Position numbers and translations under genes: made by a program
Notes under the pieces: generated by a model
The model's input: only the letters and a program-made list of their open reading frames with translations
The model's database searches: none
What the model was told of the DNA's origin: nothing
Source of the DNA: Treponema sp. UBA1233
Lineage (GTDB): Bacteria; Spirochaetota; Spirochaetia; Treponematales; Treponemataceae
Reading direction: 5' to 3'
Length of the DNA: 47,988 bases
Assembly (NCBI GenBank): GCA_002309305.1
Contig: DBWR01000033.1
Span: 14,979-62,966, forward strand
Shown: positions 41,057 to 47,988 of the stretch, piece after piece
Position numbering within the stretch: the stretch's first letter is position 1
How the letters are laid out: each line of letters opens with the position of its first letter

Positions 41057-41698
41057 CTAAAGAAAATCCCTGAGCTCGTTCAGGGAAGTGCAGAGTTTGA
41101 ACAAAAGTTTCTTTATTTCTTCGTCGGGCTGTATTTGATCGGGTACCATGACTGGCTTTAATCCCGCTGCGTGTGCGGAGCGTATTCCGTTGGGGCTGTC
41201 TTCTACGGCGATGCAGTTTTCTTTTTCGACCTTTATTGCATCGGCTGTGAATGCGTAAATTTCTGGATGCGGCTTTGAGTGTTCCACCATGTCTCCGCAT
41301 GTCACCTTTTCAAAATAATCAAGCAGTTTTGCCTCTGTAAGTTCCGGGATTACCGTTGAGGTTTTGGAGGATGATGCTATTGCAAGCCTGTAACCCTTAC
41401 TCTTAAGGTATTCAAGTGTCTCTCGTGCGTATGGCATGAGCGGAAGTCCGTTTTCGTCCGTGTACTTGTGGAATATTTCGGAGCACCGTTCCCTGAATTC
41501 TTTTGCGGGGAAATCCTGACCGTACTTGTTCTTGAGGTAAACCCATTGAGAAGGCCGTGCCACCCCCGTGCAGTCCCTTACTGCGGTCTTGATGTCGCTG
41601 ATTCCATATTCCTTTGCGGCAATGTCCCATGCCATGCGGGTTATTCTTTCGCTGTCAAATATAACCCCATCCATATCAAAAATAACGGCTTCAATCAT
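41057..41698 (-). CDS. HAD-IA phosphatase (phosphoglycolate/beta-phosphoglucomutase-like)
   Basis: 213 residues from ATG 41698, chosen for AGGAG about 8 nt upstream; the frame continues 18 codons further. Motif I FDMDGVIFDSE, motif II ASSS, motif III Lys in HSKPHPEIY and motif IV VEDSPNGIRSAHAAG all fit the GPH/PGMB subfamily with a helical cap. The substrate may be a sugar phosphate. A CCCTGA/TCAGGG stem at the very 3' end of the coding region is followed by TTTTCTTT. It converges with the SDR gene, 14 bp apart. Confidence 0.92.
   Translation of the reverse strand: MIEAVIFDMDGVIFDSERITRMAWDIAAKEYGISDIKTAVRDCTGVARPSQWVYLKNKYGQDFPAKEFRERCSEIFHKYTDENGLPLMPYARETLEYLKSKGYRLAIASSSKTSTVIPELTEAKLLDYFEKVTCGDMVEHSKPHPEIYAFTADAIKVEKENCIAVEDSPNGIRSAHAAGLKPVMVPDQIQPDEEIKKLLFKLCTSLNELRDFL
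41061..41085 (-). terminator. Terminator overlapping the HAD gene end
   Basis: Minus strand CCCTGA (41085-41080), 6-nt loop, TCAGGG (41073-41068), then ATTTTCTTT. The stem encodes the last residues (LNELRD) and the stop falls in the T-rich part. Six GC-rich pairs make a modest terminator. Confidence 0.45.
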
Positions 41699-41746
41699 TC
41701 TTTTTGCTCCTTGTACACAAGAAAAAACTTTTTTTACTTTCTTTAC

Positions 41747-41775
41747 TGGCAAAGATAAAAATCCTATGCTATAAT
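41747..41775 (+). promoter_or_regulatory. Chemoreceptor gene promoter
   Basis: TGGCAA (41747-41752), 17-nt spacer, extended -10 TGC-TATAAT (41767-41775). The predicted leader is about 110 nt, with GGAGGA 7 nt before ATG 41893. No sigma28 or sigma54 pattern was seen. Confidence 0.5.
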
Positions 41776-41892
41776 ATAAACGTCATGGTAAATGGATAAT
41801 CATGCGTTTTGGGTTATTAACTGTTTTATCCTGATACACGTTAAGATACTACTTTTCAATAATACTTGCAATAAATGCTGGAGGATTGTGCT

Positions 41893-44001
41893 ATGGGAAA
41901 ATCAAACAAAATGCGTGTAAAACTTACTGTAAAATTACTCCTGATGTTTCTTTCCGTTGTTTTGATTATAGGTCTTGCGATTGGAATTGTGGCGTATAGG
42001 ACTTCATCAAAAGGATTGAAACAGAGTGTGTTCAGCCGTATTGACGCAGTTTCGACTGATGTTGTAAACCAGATTATTGACATAAATGAAAAGCATTTGA
42101 CTTCAATCAGGTTCCTGGCCAATCTTGATTTTATGAAGGATGAATCGGTTTCACTTGCCGACAAGCAGAAGGAACTTGTACCTATTGTCAGTGCCCTTGG
42201 TTCAAGATATGAAAACGTGGCTTTTTATGACAAAGAGGGTAATGCCATAACAGCAGATGGACGCCTTATCAACATGGCAACCCGAGAGTACTTTACCGAA
42301 CCTATGGCGGGACGTGATTATATTTCCAATCCTGCATTCAGTCCCATTACAAACGGAATCCTGCAGCAGTATAGTGTGCCTGTTTACAATAATGACGGAA
42401 AGCCCATTGGCGCAATCGTAATGCTTGTCAATGGAAATGCCCTTTATGATACAATCGTGAAAATTGACATGGGTGACGGAATGCATCCTTCTGTAATTGA
42501 CTGGAATGCAAAGGAAACAGTCGCAAATGCAAACGAAGGAACCGAACAGGAAGATAAAGAAAATGCAGAAAACGCACTTGATGAGACTCAGGGCTTGGGA
42601 TTGATTCTTAACAAAATCTTTGCCGGAGAAGAAGGTATTGATGACTTTGTGGATCCGAACATACATCAGCACTTGATTGTTTCGTATAAAAAAGTTCCTG
42701 GAACAACCTGGACCGTTTTTGCTGTAGCTCCTTATGGCATTTATTTTGCTGCATTAAAAGAGATGAAGACAAATCTTCTCATTATTATTTCAACCACTTT
42801 GGTATTAGCGATTATTATAATCACCCTGCTTGTTAATCTGCTGATAAAACCTCTAAAAACCGTAAAAGATTCAATTACGACCATTGCAAGTGGAAACGCA
42901 GATCTTACGCAACGTATTCCTGCCGCTTCAAATGATGAAATTGGTGATGTTGTAGAAGGATTTAACACATTTGTTGAAAAACTTCAGGGCATTGTTACAA
43001 ACCTCCGGTCATCAAAAAACAATCTTATTACTGTAGATTCTGATTTGCAGGGTAGTACACAGGATGCAACTACGTCAATAACCGAAATCATCTCAAATAT
43101 TGAAAGTGTAAATGGCCAGATAAAGAGTCAGGCTGGTTCGGTAGAAGAAACTGCTGGTGCTGTAAATGAGGTTAGCGCAAATATTGAATCCCTTGAACGA
43201 ATGATTTCTTCACAGGCAGCATGTGTAACCCAGGCATCTGCCGCTGTTGAACAAATGATAGAGAACATCAATTCTGTCAATACATCCGTAAGTAAGATGA
43301 TTTTTTCATTCGACAAGCTTCAAGGTCATTCCGATGAAGGTTTTGCCATTCAAAGTGATGCAAATGAAAAAATTATGAAAATTGATGAGCAGTCAAAGAT
43401 GCTTCAAGACGCCAATACTGCCATTGCAAGCATTGCGGAACAGACAAACCTTCTTGCAATGAATGCGGCTATCGAAGCGGCTCATGCTGGTGAGGCTGGT
43501 AAGGGATTTGCCGTTGTTGCTGATGAAATCCGTAAGCTTTCCGAAACTTCATCGACTCAATCCAAGACAATTGGTTCTGAACTTCAAAAAATTCAGCTTA
43601 CAGTACAGGAGGTTGTTAAGGCGTCCAGCGAGACAAATACTTCGTTTACTTCAATTGCACAGAGTATCACAGAAACAAGCCAGATAATTGAACAGATAAA
43701 GAGTGCTATGGAAGAACAGCAGATTGGTTCAAAACAAATCATTGGTGCGCTTCAGTCCATGAATAATTCTACATCCGAAGTCCGGTCTGCATCAGTTGAA
43801 ATGACAGAAGGAAACAAACATATCCTGAAAGAAATTCAAAAACTTCAGCTTTTAACAGAAGCTATGAAAGAAAGTATAGAAGAAATGCATGTCGGTGCTG
43901 AACACATAAATCGAACCGGTGCAAGTCTTACGACAATTTCAGGAAATGTAGGTGACAGCATCAAAAAGATTGGGGATGAAATTGATTTGTTCAAAGTATG
44001 A
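41893..44001 (+). CDS. Methyl-accepting chemotaxis protein with Cache sensor
   Basis: 702 residues from ATG 41893, with GGAGGA 7 nt upstream; an in-frame ATG at 41875 lies before that site. TM1 about 14-36. The periplasmic part is dCache-like (YENVAFYDKEGNAITADGR, TREYFTEPMAGRDYISNPAF, VPVYNNDGKPIGAIVMLV), with an acidic insert around residues 208-235. TM2 about 294-318 leads into HAMP (IASGNADLTQRI). The signalling domain has the receptor tip at about 512-550 (EQTNLLAMNAAIEAAHAGEAGKGFAVVADEIRKL), which contacts CheA/CheW. No C-terminal CheR-binding pentapeptide is present. The ligand is unknown; dCache receptors often bind amino acids. Confidence 0.95.
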   Translation: MGKSNKMRVKLTVKLLLMFLSVVLIIGLAIGIVAYRTSSKGLKQSVFSRIDAVSTDVVNQIIDINEKHLTSIRFLANLDFMKDESVSLADKQKELVPIVSALGSRYENVAFYDKEGNAITADGRLINMATREYFTEPMAGRDYISNPAFSPITNGILQQYSVPVYNNDGKPIGAIVMLVNGNALYDTIVKIDMGDGMHPSVIDWNAKETVANANEGTEQEDKENAENALDETQGLGLILNKIFAGEEGIDDFVDPNIHQHLIVSYKKVPGTTWTVFAVAPYGIYFAALKEMKTNLLIIISTTLVLAIIIITLLVNLLIKPLKTVKDSITTIASGNADLTQRIPAASNDEIGDVVEGFNTFVEKLQGIVTNLRSSKNNLITVDSDLQGSTQDATTSITEIISNIESVNGQIKSQAGSVEETAGAVNEVSANIESLERMISSQAACVTQASAAVEQMIENINSVNTSVSKMIFSFDKLQGHSDEGFAIQSDANEKIMKIDEQSKMLQDANTAIASIAEQTNLLAMNAAIEAAHAGEAGKGFAVVADEIRKLSETSSTQSKTIGSELQKIQLTVQEVVKASSETNTSFTSIAQSITETSQIIEQIKSAMEEQQIGSKQIIGALQSMNNSTSEVRSASVEMTEGNKHILKEIQKLQLLTEAMKESIEEMHVGAEHINRTGASLTTISGNVGDSIKKIGDEIDLFKV

Positions 44002-44033
44002 TTTGAACTTGAAAAATTATAATAGGAGAAAAA

Positions 44034-44492
44034 ATGACTGATTTTGAGGAAGTTGACTTAAAGAAAGCATATACAATGATTACATCACCGGCTGTGGTAG
44101 CTACAAAGGGTGTTGGTGTTTATAACCTGACTCCATACGGCTGGATAATGCCCATGGACTATGACCCGGTGACACGTGTAATATTCAGTTCCGACCCTGA
44201 TCATCAAGCTGTGGCAAACATTATGCGTGAAAAGGAATTTGCGGTTGTCATACCCACTGACCCAAAGGCTTTGTTCATTGAACAGACCGGTTCAGTTTCA
44301 AGCCCCGATGTCGACAAATTCAAAATGTTTTCGCTCAACGGAGAAAAGGCATCCAAGGTTGATGTCATGCTTCCGAAAGATTTGATTTCCGGTTGGATTG
44401 AATTTAAATTTTTGCGTGCTGTAGAGGAAGGCTCAATTGTTCTGATGATGGGAGAGGCGGTTGCCGCTTACCGCAGGACTACAGGTTGTTGA
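44034..44492 (+). CDS. Flavin-reductase-like / FMN-binding split-barrel protein
   Basis: 152 residues. Pattern of the flavin reductase-like FMN-binding domain: ITSPAVVATKGVGVYNLTPYGWIMPMDYDP at the N-terminus, RVIFSSDPDHQAVANIMREKEFAVVIPT in the middle, MFSLNGEKASKVDVML, and a closing MGEAVAAYR. Members bind FMN or reduce flavins with NAD(P)H. AGGAG precedes ATG 44034. It begins 32 nt after the chemoreceptor, and its last 14 nt overlap the 3' end of the opposing ABC ATPase gene. The substrate is unknown. Confidence 0.8.
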   Translation: MTDFEEVDLKKAYTMITSPAVVATKGVGVYNLTPYGWIMPMDYDPVTRVIFSSDPDHQAVANIMREKEFAVVIPTDPKALFIEQTGSVSSPDVDKFKMFSLNGEKASKVDVMLPKDLISGWIEFKFLRAVEEGSIVLMMGEAVAAYRRTTGC

Positions 44493-45258
44493 ATCTCCGT
44501 AAGAATTGTTTTGTTCGTTCTTCCTTCGGGTTGCCGATTACTTCGTGAGGATCTCCCTGTTCAACTATGACTCCACCGTCCATAAAGATTATGTGGTCGC
44601 TGGTGTCTCGTGCAAATGACATTTCGTGGGTTACTACAACCATCGTCATGTTCGTCTTTGCAAGTTCCCGTATTACCTCAAGAATTTCTCCAGTGAGTTC
44701 AGGGTCCAGTGCTGAAGTTGGTTCGTCAAAGAACAAAACCTGGGGATTAAGGGCAAGGGCTCTGGCAATGCTTACCCTCTGCTGCTGGCCTCCGCTCAAC
44801 TGACATGGATAGTTTGCCGCCTTGTCTGCAATGTTCATCTTGCCTAAAAGATCCATGGCAATCTGTTCCGCTTCTTCCTTGCTGCGTTTTAGGACTATCC
44901 TCTGTGCTTCGGTAATGTTCCTCAATACAGAAAGATGTGGAAACAAGTTGAAGTTTTGAAACACGAGACCGACTTTAAGTCCGATTTCCCTCAGGGTTTT
45001 CTTGTCCGCATAATTTCCGCCATCAACCATTTTCTGACCGCAGATTGTAATTGATCCACCCGTAACTTTTTCAAGCTGGGTGATGCATCTTAGCAGAGTG
45101 GATTTTCCGCTTCCCGATGGACCGATTATGCCAAGTACTTCGCCTTTTTGTACGTTGAACGAAATGTCCCTTATGACTTCGAGGGTTCCGAAACTCTTGG
45201 ACAAATTTTCAACTTGAATGATTGTATTGTCTGTAATTGAATTACTTGTAGTAGTCAA
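44479..45258 (-). CDS. Polar amino-acid ABC transporter, ATP-binding protein
   Basis: 259 residues, GlnQ/HisP class. Walker A GPSGSGKST, Q-loop LVFQNFNLFPHLSV, signature LSGGQQQRVSIARAL, Walker B VLFFDEPTSALDPE, His switch VVVTHEMSFARD. The start is TTG at 45258, with GGAG (45269-45266) 7 nt upstream, overlapping the permease end. The frame is open to an ATG at 45294, but that would overlap the permease by 53 nt without a ribosome site. Together with the permease and binding lipoprotein it forms a complete importer of the polar amino acid family. Confidence 0.93.
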   Translation of the reverse strand: MTTTSNSITDNTIIQVENLSKSFGTLEVIRDISFNVQKGEVLGIIGPSGSGKSTLLRCITQLEKVTGGSITICGQKMVDGGNYADKKTLREIGLKVGLVFQNFNLFPHLSVLRNITEAQRIVLKRSKEEAEQIAMDLLGKMNIADKAANYPCQLSGGQQQRVSIARALALNPQVLFFDEPTSALDPELTGEILEVIRELAKTNMTMVVVTHEMSFARDTSDHIIFMDGGVIVEQGDPHEVIGNPKEERTKQFLRRFNNL

Positions 45259-45904
45259 GTTTTTTCTCCGCAAAATCAAAAGTCTTGGAAACACCCCAGT
45301 TCATGACGCAGTAGAAAAGTCCCGCGATGAAAAGTGGAAGAACGCTTACAAGCCGTCCGCTCTGGGTTTTTGCAACATGGAAAAGTTCTGCCACACCAAG
45401 AACCTGAACAAGAGCCGTGTCCTTTACAAGTGTGATTACTTCGTTTCCCATGGCCGGAATTATTTTCTTTATGACCTGAGGAACGACAACTTTAAAGAAA
45501 GTCTGAGAGCGTGTGAACCCCAATACAGTTGAAGCCTCGTACTGCCCGACTGGAATTGCCTGAATGCCGCCTCGGTAAATCTCCGCAAAATAACATGCGT
45601 AGTTGATGACCATTGCAACTATGGCCGCCGTAAACCTCTGCATTCCGACACCAAAGACATAGGGTGGGGCAAAGTAAACGAAAATCAGCTGGAGCATGAG
45701 TGGGGTGCCGCGAATCACAAGAAGTAAAAAAGAAGTGAGTTTTGAAATCAGCTTGAACTTGGACATCCTGCCCATACAGATAAGCAGTGCAAGTGGAATT
45801 GAAAAAAGAAGCGTAAGGAAAAATACCTCAAGACTGACACCGGAACTCTTTAACATTACGAGAAAAAGATTTCCGATGTCCATTCTGGCAAAATATTCCT
45901 GCAT
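45242..45904 (-). CDS. Polar amino-acid ABC transporter, permease
   Basis: 220 residues, HisMQ/GlnP family with about five membrane helices. N-terminal amphipathic segment, then GVSLEVFFLTLLFSIPLAL, the family motif IRGTPLMLQLIFVYF, NYACYFAEIYRGGIQAIPVGQYEAS, and the EAA-loop segment RSQTFFKVVVPQVIKKIIPAMGNE that docks on the ATPase. It starts 6 nt after the binding-protein stop. A single permease gene implies a homodimer. Confidence 0.94.
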   Translation of the reverse strand: MQEYFARMDIGNLFLVMLKSSGVSLEVFFLTLLFSIPLALLICMGRMSKFKLISKLTSFLLLVIRGTPLMLQLIFVYFAPPYVFGVGMQRFTAAIVAMVINYACYFAEIYRGGIQAIPVGQYEASTVLGFTRSQTFFKVVVPQVIKKIIPAMGNEVITLVKDTALVQVLGVAELFHVAKTQSGRLVSVLPLFIAGLFYCVMNWGVSKTFDFAEKKLDYYK

Positions 45905-45910
45905 GACCTT

Positions 45911-46717
45911 TTAGCGACCTATTACGGAAATGTTCCTGCCGAACCACTGCTTGCTGATTGATTCAGCTGTTCCGTCTTTCTGCATTTCCTCAAGAATCTT
46001 CTGAACCTCATCACGGAGCTTTACGTCGTTCTTTCTGAATGCAACGCCGTATTCTTCGTTTGCAAGACCCTGTTCAAGAATCCTGTACGGATAGTTTGCC
46101 TGCTTGATTGTGTATTCCGCTACAACAAGGTCCATTACCACGGCATCAATGTTTCCTATTCCAAGGTCATTGAGTGCGGTAAGGTTTTCTTCAAATTCAA
46201 CTACACCGTTAATTGAATTCAAAAGGTTCTTGTCTGCGCTTACTGCTTCCCATGCAGAAGATCCTGCCTGTACGCCAATGGTTTTTCCGCTCAAATCCTG
46301 AAGGCTGTTTATGCTGCTTTCGTTCTTTACTATTGCAACCTGGGCATTGTCAAGATATGCGCCTGTGAATGCCATGGCTTCCGTGCGTTCCTTTGTCATT
46401 GTAAAGCCGCTCCAGATGCAGTCAATCTTTTTTGTGTTGAGTTCCTGTTCCTTTGTGGACCAGTCAATCGGCTGCAGCTTGAGTGTAACGCCAAGTCTTT
46501 TTGCAACTTCCTTTGCAAGGTCTACGTCATAACCTACGATTTCGTTGTTCTTGTCCCTGAATCCCATCGGAGGGAAAGAATCGTCCAGTCCCATCACCAG
46601 CGTGCCGGCTTTTTTGATGTCTTCAAGTGAATTGTCTGCAGTGCTTTTTTTTGCACATGAAGTTAATGTCATTGTTGCGGCAAGTAAAACCGCTGTAATT
46701 ATTTTGATTGCCTTCAT
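45911..46717 (-). CDS. Amino-acid-binding lipoprotein of the ABC transporter
   Basis: 268 residues from ATG 46717, which overlaps the upstream regulator stop (ATGA) and is preceded by a GGAG-containing site; the frame continues 16 codons upstream. Lipobox LTLTSC, Cys21. Family-3 solute-binding pattern: AGTLVMGLDDSFPPMGFRDKNNEIVGYDVDLAKEVAKRLG, TKKIDCIWSGFTMTKERTEAMAFTGAYL, GKTIGVQAGSSA, NIDAVVMDLVVAEY. Acidic and Arg ligand positions typical of polar or cystine-type amino acids are present; the ligand itself is not determined. Confidence 0.94.
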   Translation of the reverse strand: MKAIKIITAVLLAATMTLTSCAKKSTADNSLEDIKKAGTLVMGLDDSFPPMGFRDKNNEIVGYDVDLAKEVAKRLGVTLKLQPIDWSTKEQELNTKKIDCIWSGFTMTKERTEAMAFTGAYLDNAQVAIVKNESSINSLQDLSGKTIGVQAGSSAWEAVSADKNLLNSINGVVEFEENLTALNDLGIGNIDAVVMDLVVAEYTIKQANYPYRILEQGLANEEYGVAFRKNDVKLRDEVQKILEEMQKDGTAESISKQWFGRNISVIGR

Positions 46718-47196
46718 TTTGTTTTTCTCCTTTCCTTTTCTGCTTTTTTGGAATTTTCCCTGCACTTGTTTTGATATGCAAGGTAGCAGGACTGTTTTTC
46801 ACTGCCGTTGCAGTCAGAGCAGTCTGTATTTTGAATCATCCATTTTATTATTCCATTCTTCACGTCATCATCAATGTCATGTTCAATCTTGCAGGCGTTT
46901 TTTTCGGCCTGTTCATATCCGACCCCTGTAATTGTCATCAGAAAATCGGTGAGCAGAATGTGCCTTCCAAAAACTTCGCGTGCTGTTTCCTGACCTTTTT
47001 CCGTCAGCTCAAGATTGCCGGTCTGAGATATGTTGAGGTATCCGTGGGATACAAGAATTCCCATAGCCCTGCTTACACTTGGTTTTGAAACTCCCAGCCT
47101 GCGTGCCACATCAATTGAACGTACCCTGCCGTTTTCTTTTTGCAGCACGTGTATTGCTTCAAGATAGTCTTCGCCTGATTCGTGAATGTCCTTCAT
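46714..47196 (-). CDS. DtxR/MntR-family metal-dependent regulator
   Basis: 160 residues from ATG 47196 (AGAGGG about 10 nt upstream); a GTG at 47229 could add 11 residues. N-terminal winged helix (ESGEDYLEAIHVLQKENGRVRSIDVARRLGVSKPSVSRAMGIL) and dimer/metal domain (GRHILLTDFLMTITGVGYEQAEKNACKIEH), with the D/E, His, Cys, Glu and His ligand pattern of DtxR. The C-terminal about 30 residues are Cys-rich (four Cys in NTDCSDCNGSEKQSCYLAYQ and NKC) and then basic. The stop overlaps the binding-protein start, which is unusual because DtxR proteins normally control metal or peroxide genes. Confidence 0.9.
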   Translation of the reverse strand: MKDIHESGEDYLEAIHVLQKENGRVRSIDVARRLGVSKPSVSRAMGILVSHGYLNISQTGNLELTEKGQETAREVFGRHILLTDFLMTITGVGYEQAEKNACKIEHDIDDDVKNGIIKWMIQNTDCSDCNGSEKQSCYLAYQNKCRENSKKAEKERRKTK

Positions 47197-47232
47197 AAAA
47201 CTGATTCCCTCTTGAATTTTGTTGGTCACAGA

Positions 47233-47988
47233 CTACAGGTCCATGATCTGGTCGTAGATGGCCCTTCCACCCGGAACCATCGGAAGAACAGGAACATCAA
47301 TGTCAACCTTTGCATCGATTACCGCCGGTTTTCCGCTCTTGAATGCCTCCGCGAATACCTTTTCGAATTCGGCTGCATTGGTGGCCTTGTATCCATCGAT
47401 TCCGTAAGCGGCTGCAAGCTTTACCCAGTCAGGTCCGAAATCAAGTGTGGTCGCACTGTACCTTTCACCGTAGAATGCCTTTTGCCACAGACGTACGTTT
47501 CCAAGTGTACCGTTGTTTACCACCACAATTACCAGAGGCAGATTGTAGTGTGATATTGTTGCAAGCTCGTTGCAGTTCATGCGGAATGAACCGTCTCCTG
47601 CGATATGAACGACACGTGCCTTTGGATTTGCAAACTGAATTCCCATTGCGGCTCCAGTTCCAAAGCCCATTGTTCCCAAACCGCCTGATGTTACGAAAGT
47701 GCGCGGCTTTTCAAACGGATAGTGCTGGGCTGTCCAAAGCTGGTGTTCTCCAACTTCCGTAGTGATGAAGGTATCGTCTCCCGCAATCTTGTGGATGCAT
47801 TCGCACAGGAATTTCGGGTTGATTGAGTCGGATGGATTCTCGTCGTAAATCTTGGGGTAATCCTTTTTCCATTCTGCAATCCTGTTTTTCCATTCAGAGT
47901 GGTCGGCCTTCTTGATTAACGGAAGAAGACGCTTGAGTATGTCCTTTACGTCGCCGATGAGCTTTCCTGATACCGGAATGTTCTTGTT
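47233..47988 (-). CDS. ilvB: Acetolactate synthase large subunit, C-terminal part
   Basis: 251 residues; the frame is open to the window edge, so the N-terminus lies beyond it. Thiamine-diphosphate enzyme joining two pyruvates, or pyruvate and 2-ketobutyrate, in valine/leucine and isoleucine synthesis. The ThDP motif GDGSFRMNCNELAT ... NNGTLGNVRLWQ, the EVGEHQLWTAQHYPFEKPRTFVTSGGLGTMGFG segment and the C-terminal FKSGKPAVIDAKVD are typical of IlvB. It ends 36 nt before the DtxR-like gene. No small-subunit gene follows. It fits with cimA-leuB, which would supply 2-ketobutyrate. Confidence 0.94.
   Translation of the reverse strand, partial: NKNIPVSGKLIGDVKDILKRLLPLIKKADHSEWKNRIAEWKKDYPKIYDENPSDSINPKFLCECIHKIAGDDTFITTEVGEHQLWTAQHYPFEKPRTFVTSGGLGTMGFGTGAAMGIQFANPKARVVHIAGDGSFRMNCNELATISHYNLPLVIVVVNNGTLGNVRLWQKAFYGERYSATTLDFGPDWVKLAAAYGIDGYKATNAAEFEKVFAEAFKSGKPAVIDAKVDIDVPVLPMVPGGRAIYDQIMDL

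Noticed and set aside
41802..41834. 10-codon frame in the chemoreceptor leader considered as a leader peptide
   Set aside because: No ribosome site, no codon run for one amino acid and no attenuator fold nearby; expected by chance.
44018..44023. TATAAT before the flavin-reductase-like gene considered as a promoter
   Set aside because: No -35 at 16-18 nt (TTGAAC is only 9 nt away) and the hexamer abuts the Shine-Dalgarno; co-transcription with the chemoreceptor is simpler.

Overview
The window looks like chromosomal DNA of a Treponema-type spirochaete. Supporting signs are a giant spirochaete-style coiled-coil protein, the paired TIGR03545/TIGR03546-type genes, short spirochaetal lipoboxes, a CarD-family regulator next to a fused IspDF enzyme, a RarA protein with a large C-terminal extension, and FlhB2/FliK-like flagellar genes. 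No phage, insertion sequence or CRISPR array was seen. Both ends cut through genes: lepA on the left, an acetolactate synthase on the right.

Layout. 1-11754 (+): lepA 3' end, a HAD phosphatase, the 2795-residue coiled-coil protein, carD, ispDF. 11764-16619 (-): an outer-membrane barrel gene, a lipoprotein, rarA and adk, read right to left. 16761-21939 (+): folD-folE2, then a lipoprotein with five Listeria-Bacteroides (InlB-type) repeats. 21940-22323 has no protein gene but holds a GC-rich hairpin and a candidate small RNA on the minus strand. 22324-25255 (+): miaB, a LapA-like membrane protein, a SPOR-domain protein. 25258-30833 (-): tRNA-Leu(UAA), then FliK-like, FlhB2-like, a 91-aa protein, yraN, an unlisted 57-aa protein, a zinc-finger-like protein, cimA and leuB. 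31043-31596 (-): a ParE-type toxin-antitoxin pair. 31777-34188 (-): rpsP-khpA-rimM-trmD-rplS. 34333-40135 (-): a degenerate-GGDEF/EAL protein and the TIGR03545/46 pair. 40218-44492: an SDR, a HAD (minus), a chemoreceptor, a flavin-reductase-like protein. 44479-47988 (-): acetolactate synthase, a DtxR-family regulator and a polar amino-acid ABC transporter.

How genes work together. cimA and leuB give the citramalate entry to 2-ketobutyrate and isoleucine; the acetolactate synthase at the right edge acts next in that pathway. folD and folE2 are translationally coupled and serve one-carbon/pterin (or queuosine) metabolism. The rpsP cluster plus FliK-like, FlhB2-like and yraN genes resembles the Firmicute ylq order, with the toxin-antitoxin pair and tRNA gene lying inside it.

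The most interesting non-coding signals are: an H-type pseudoknot with a competing hairpin ending 2 nt before the rpsP ribosome-binding site; a promoter-to-terminator small RNA unit at 22090-22222 (-); a 13-bp hairpin at the predicted mRNA 5' end of the repeat lipoprotein; and three genes whose -10 box lies 6-7 nt before the start codon, suggesting leaderless mRNAs. The most striking protein signal is a lattice of at least 146 consecutive 11-residue repeats with a single 7-residue phase break.
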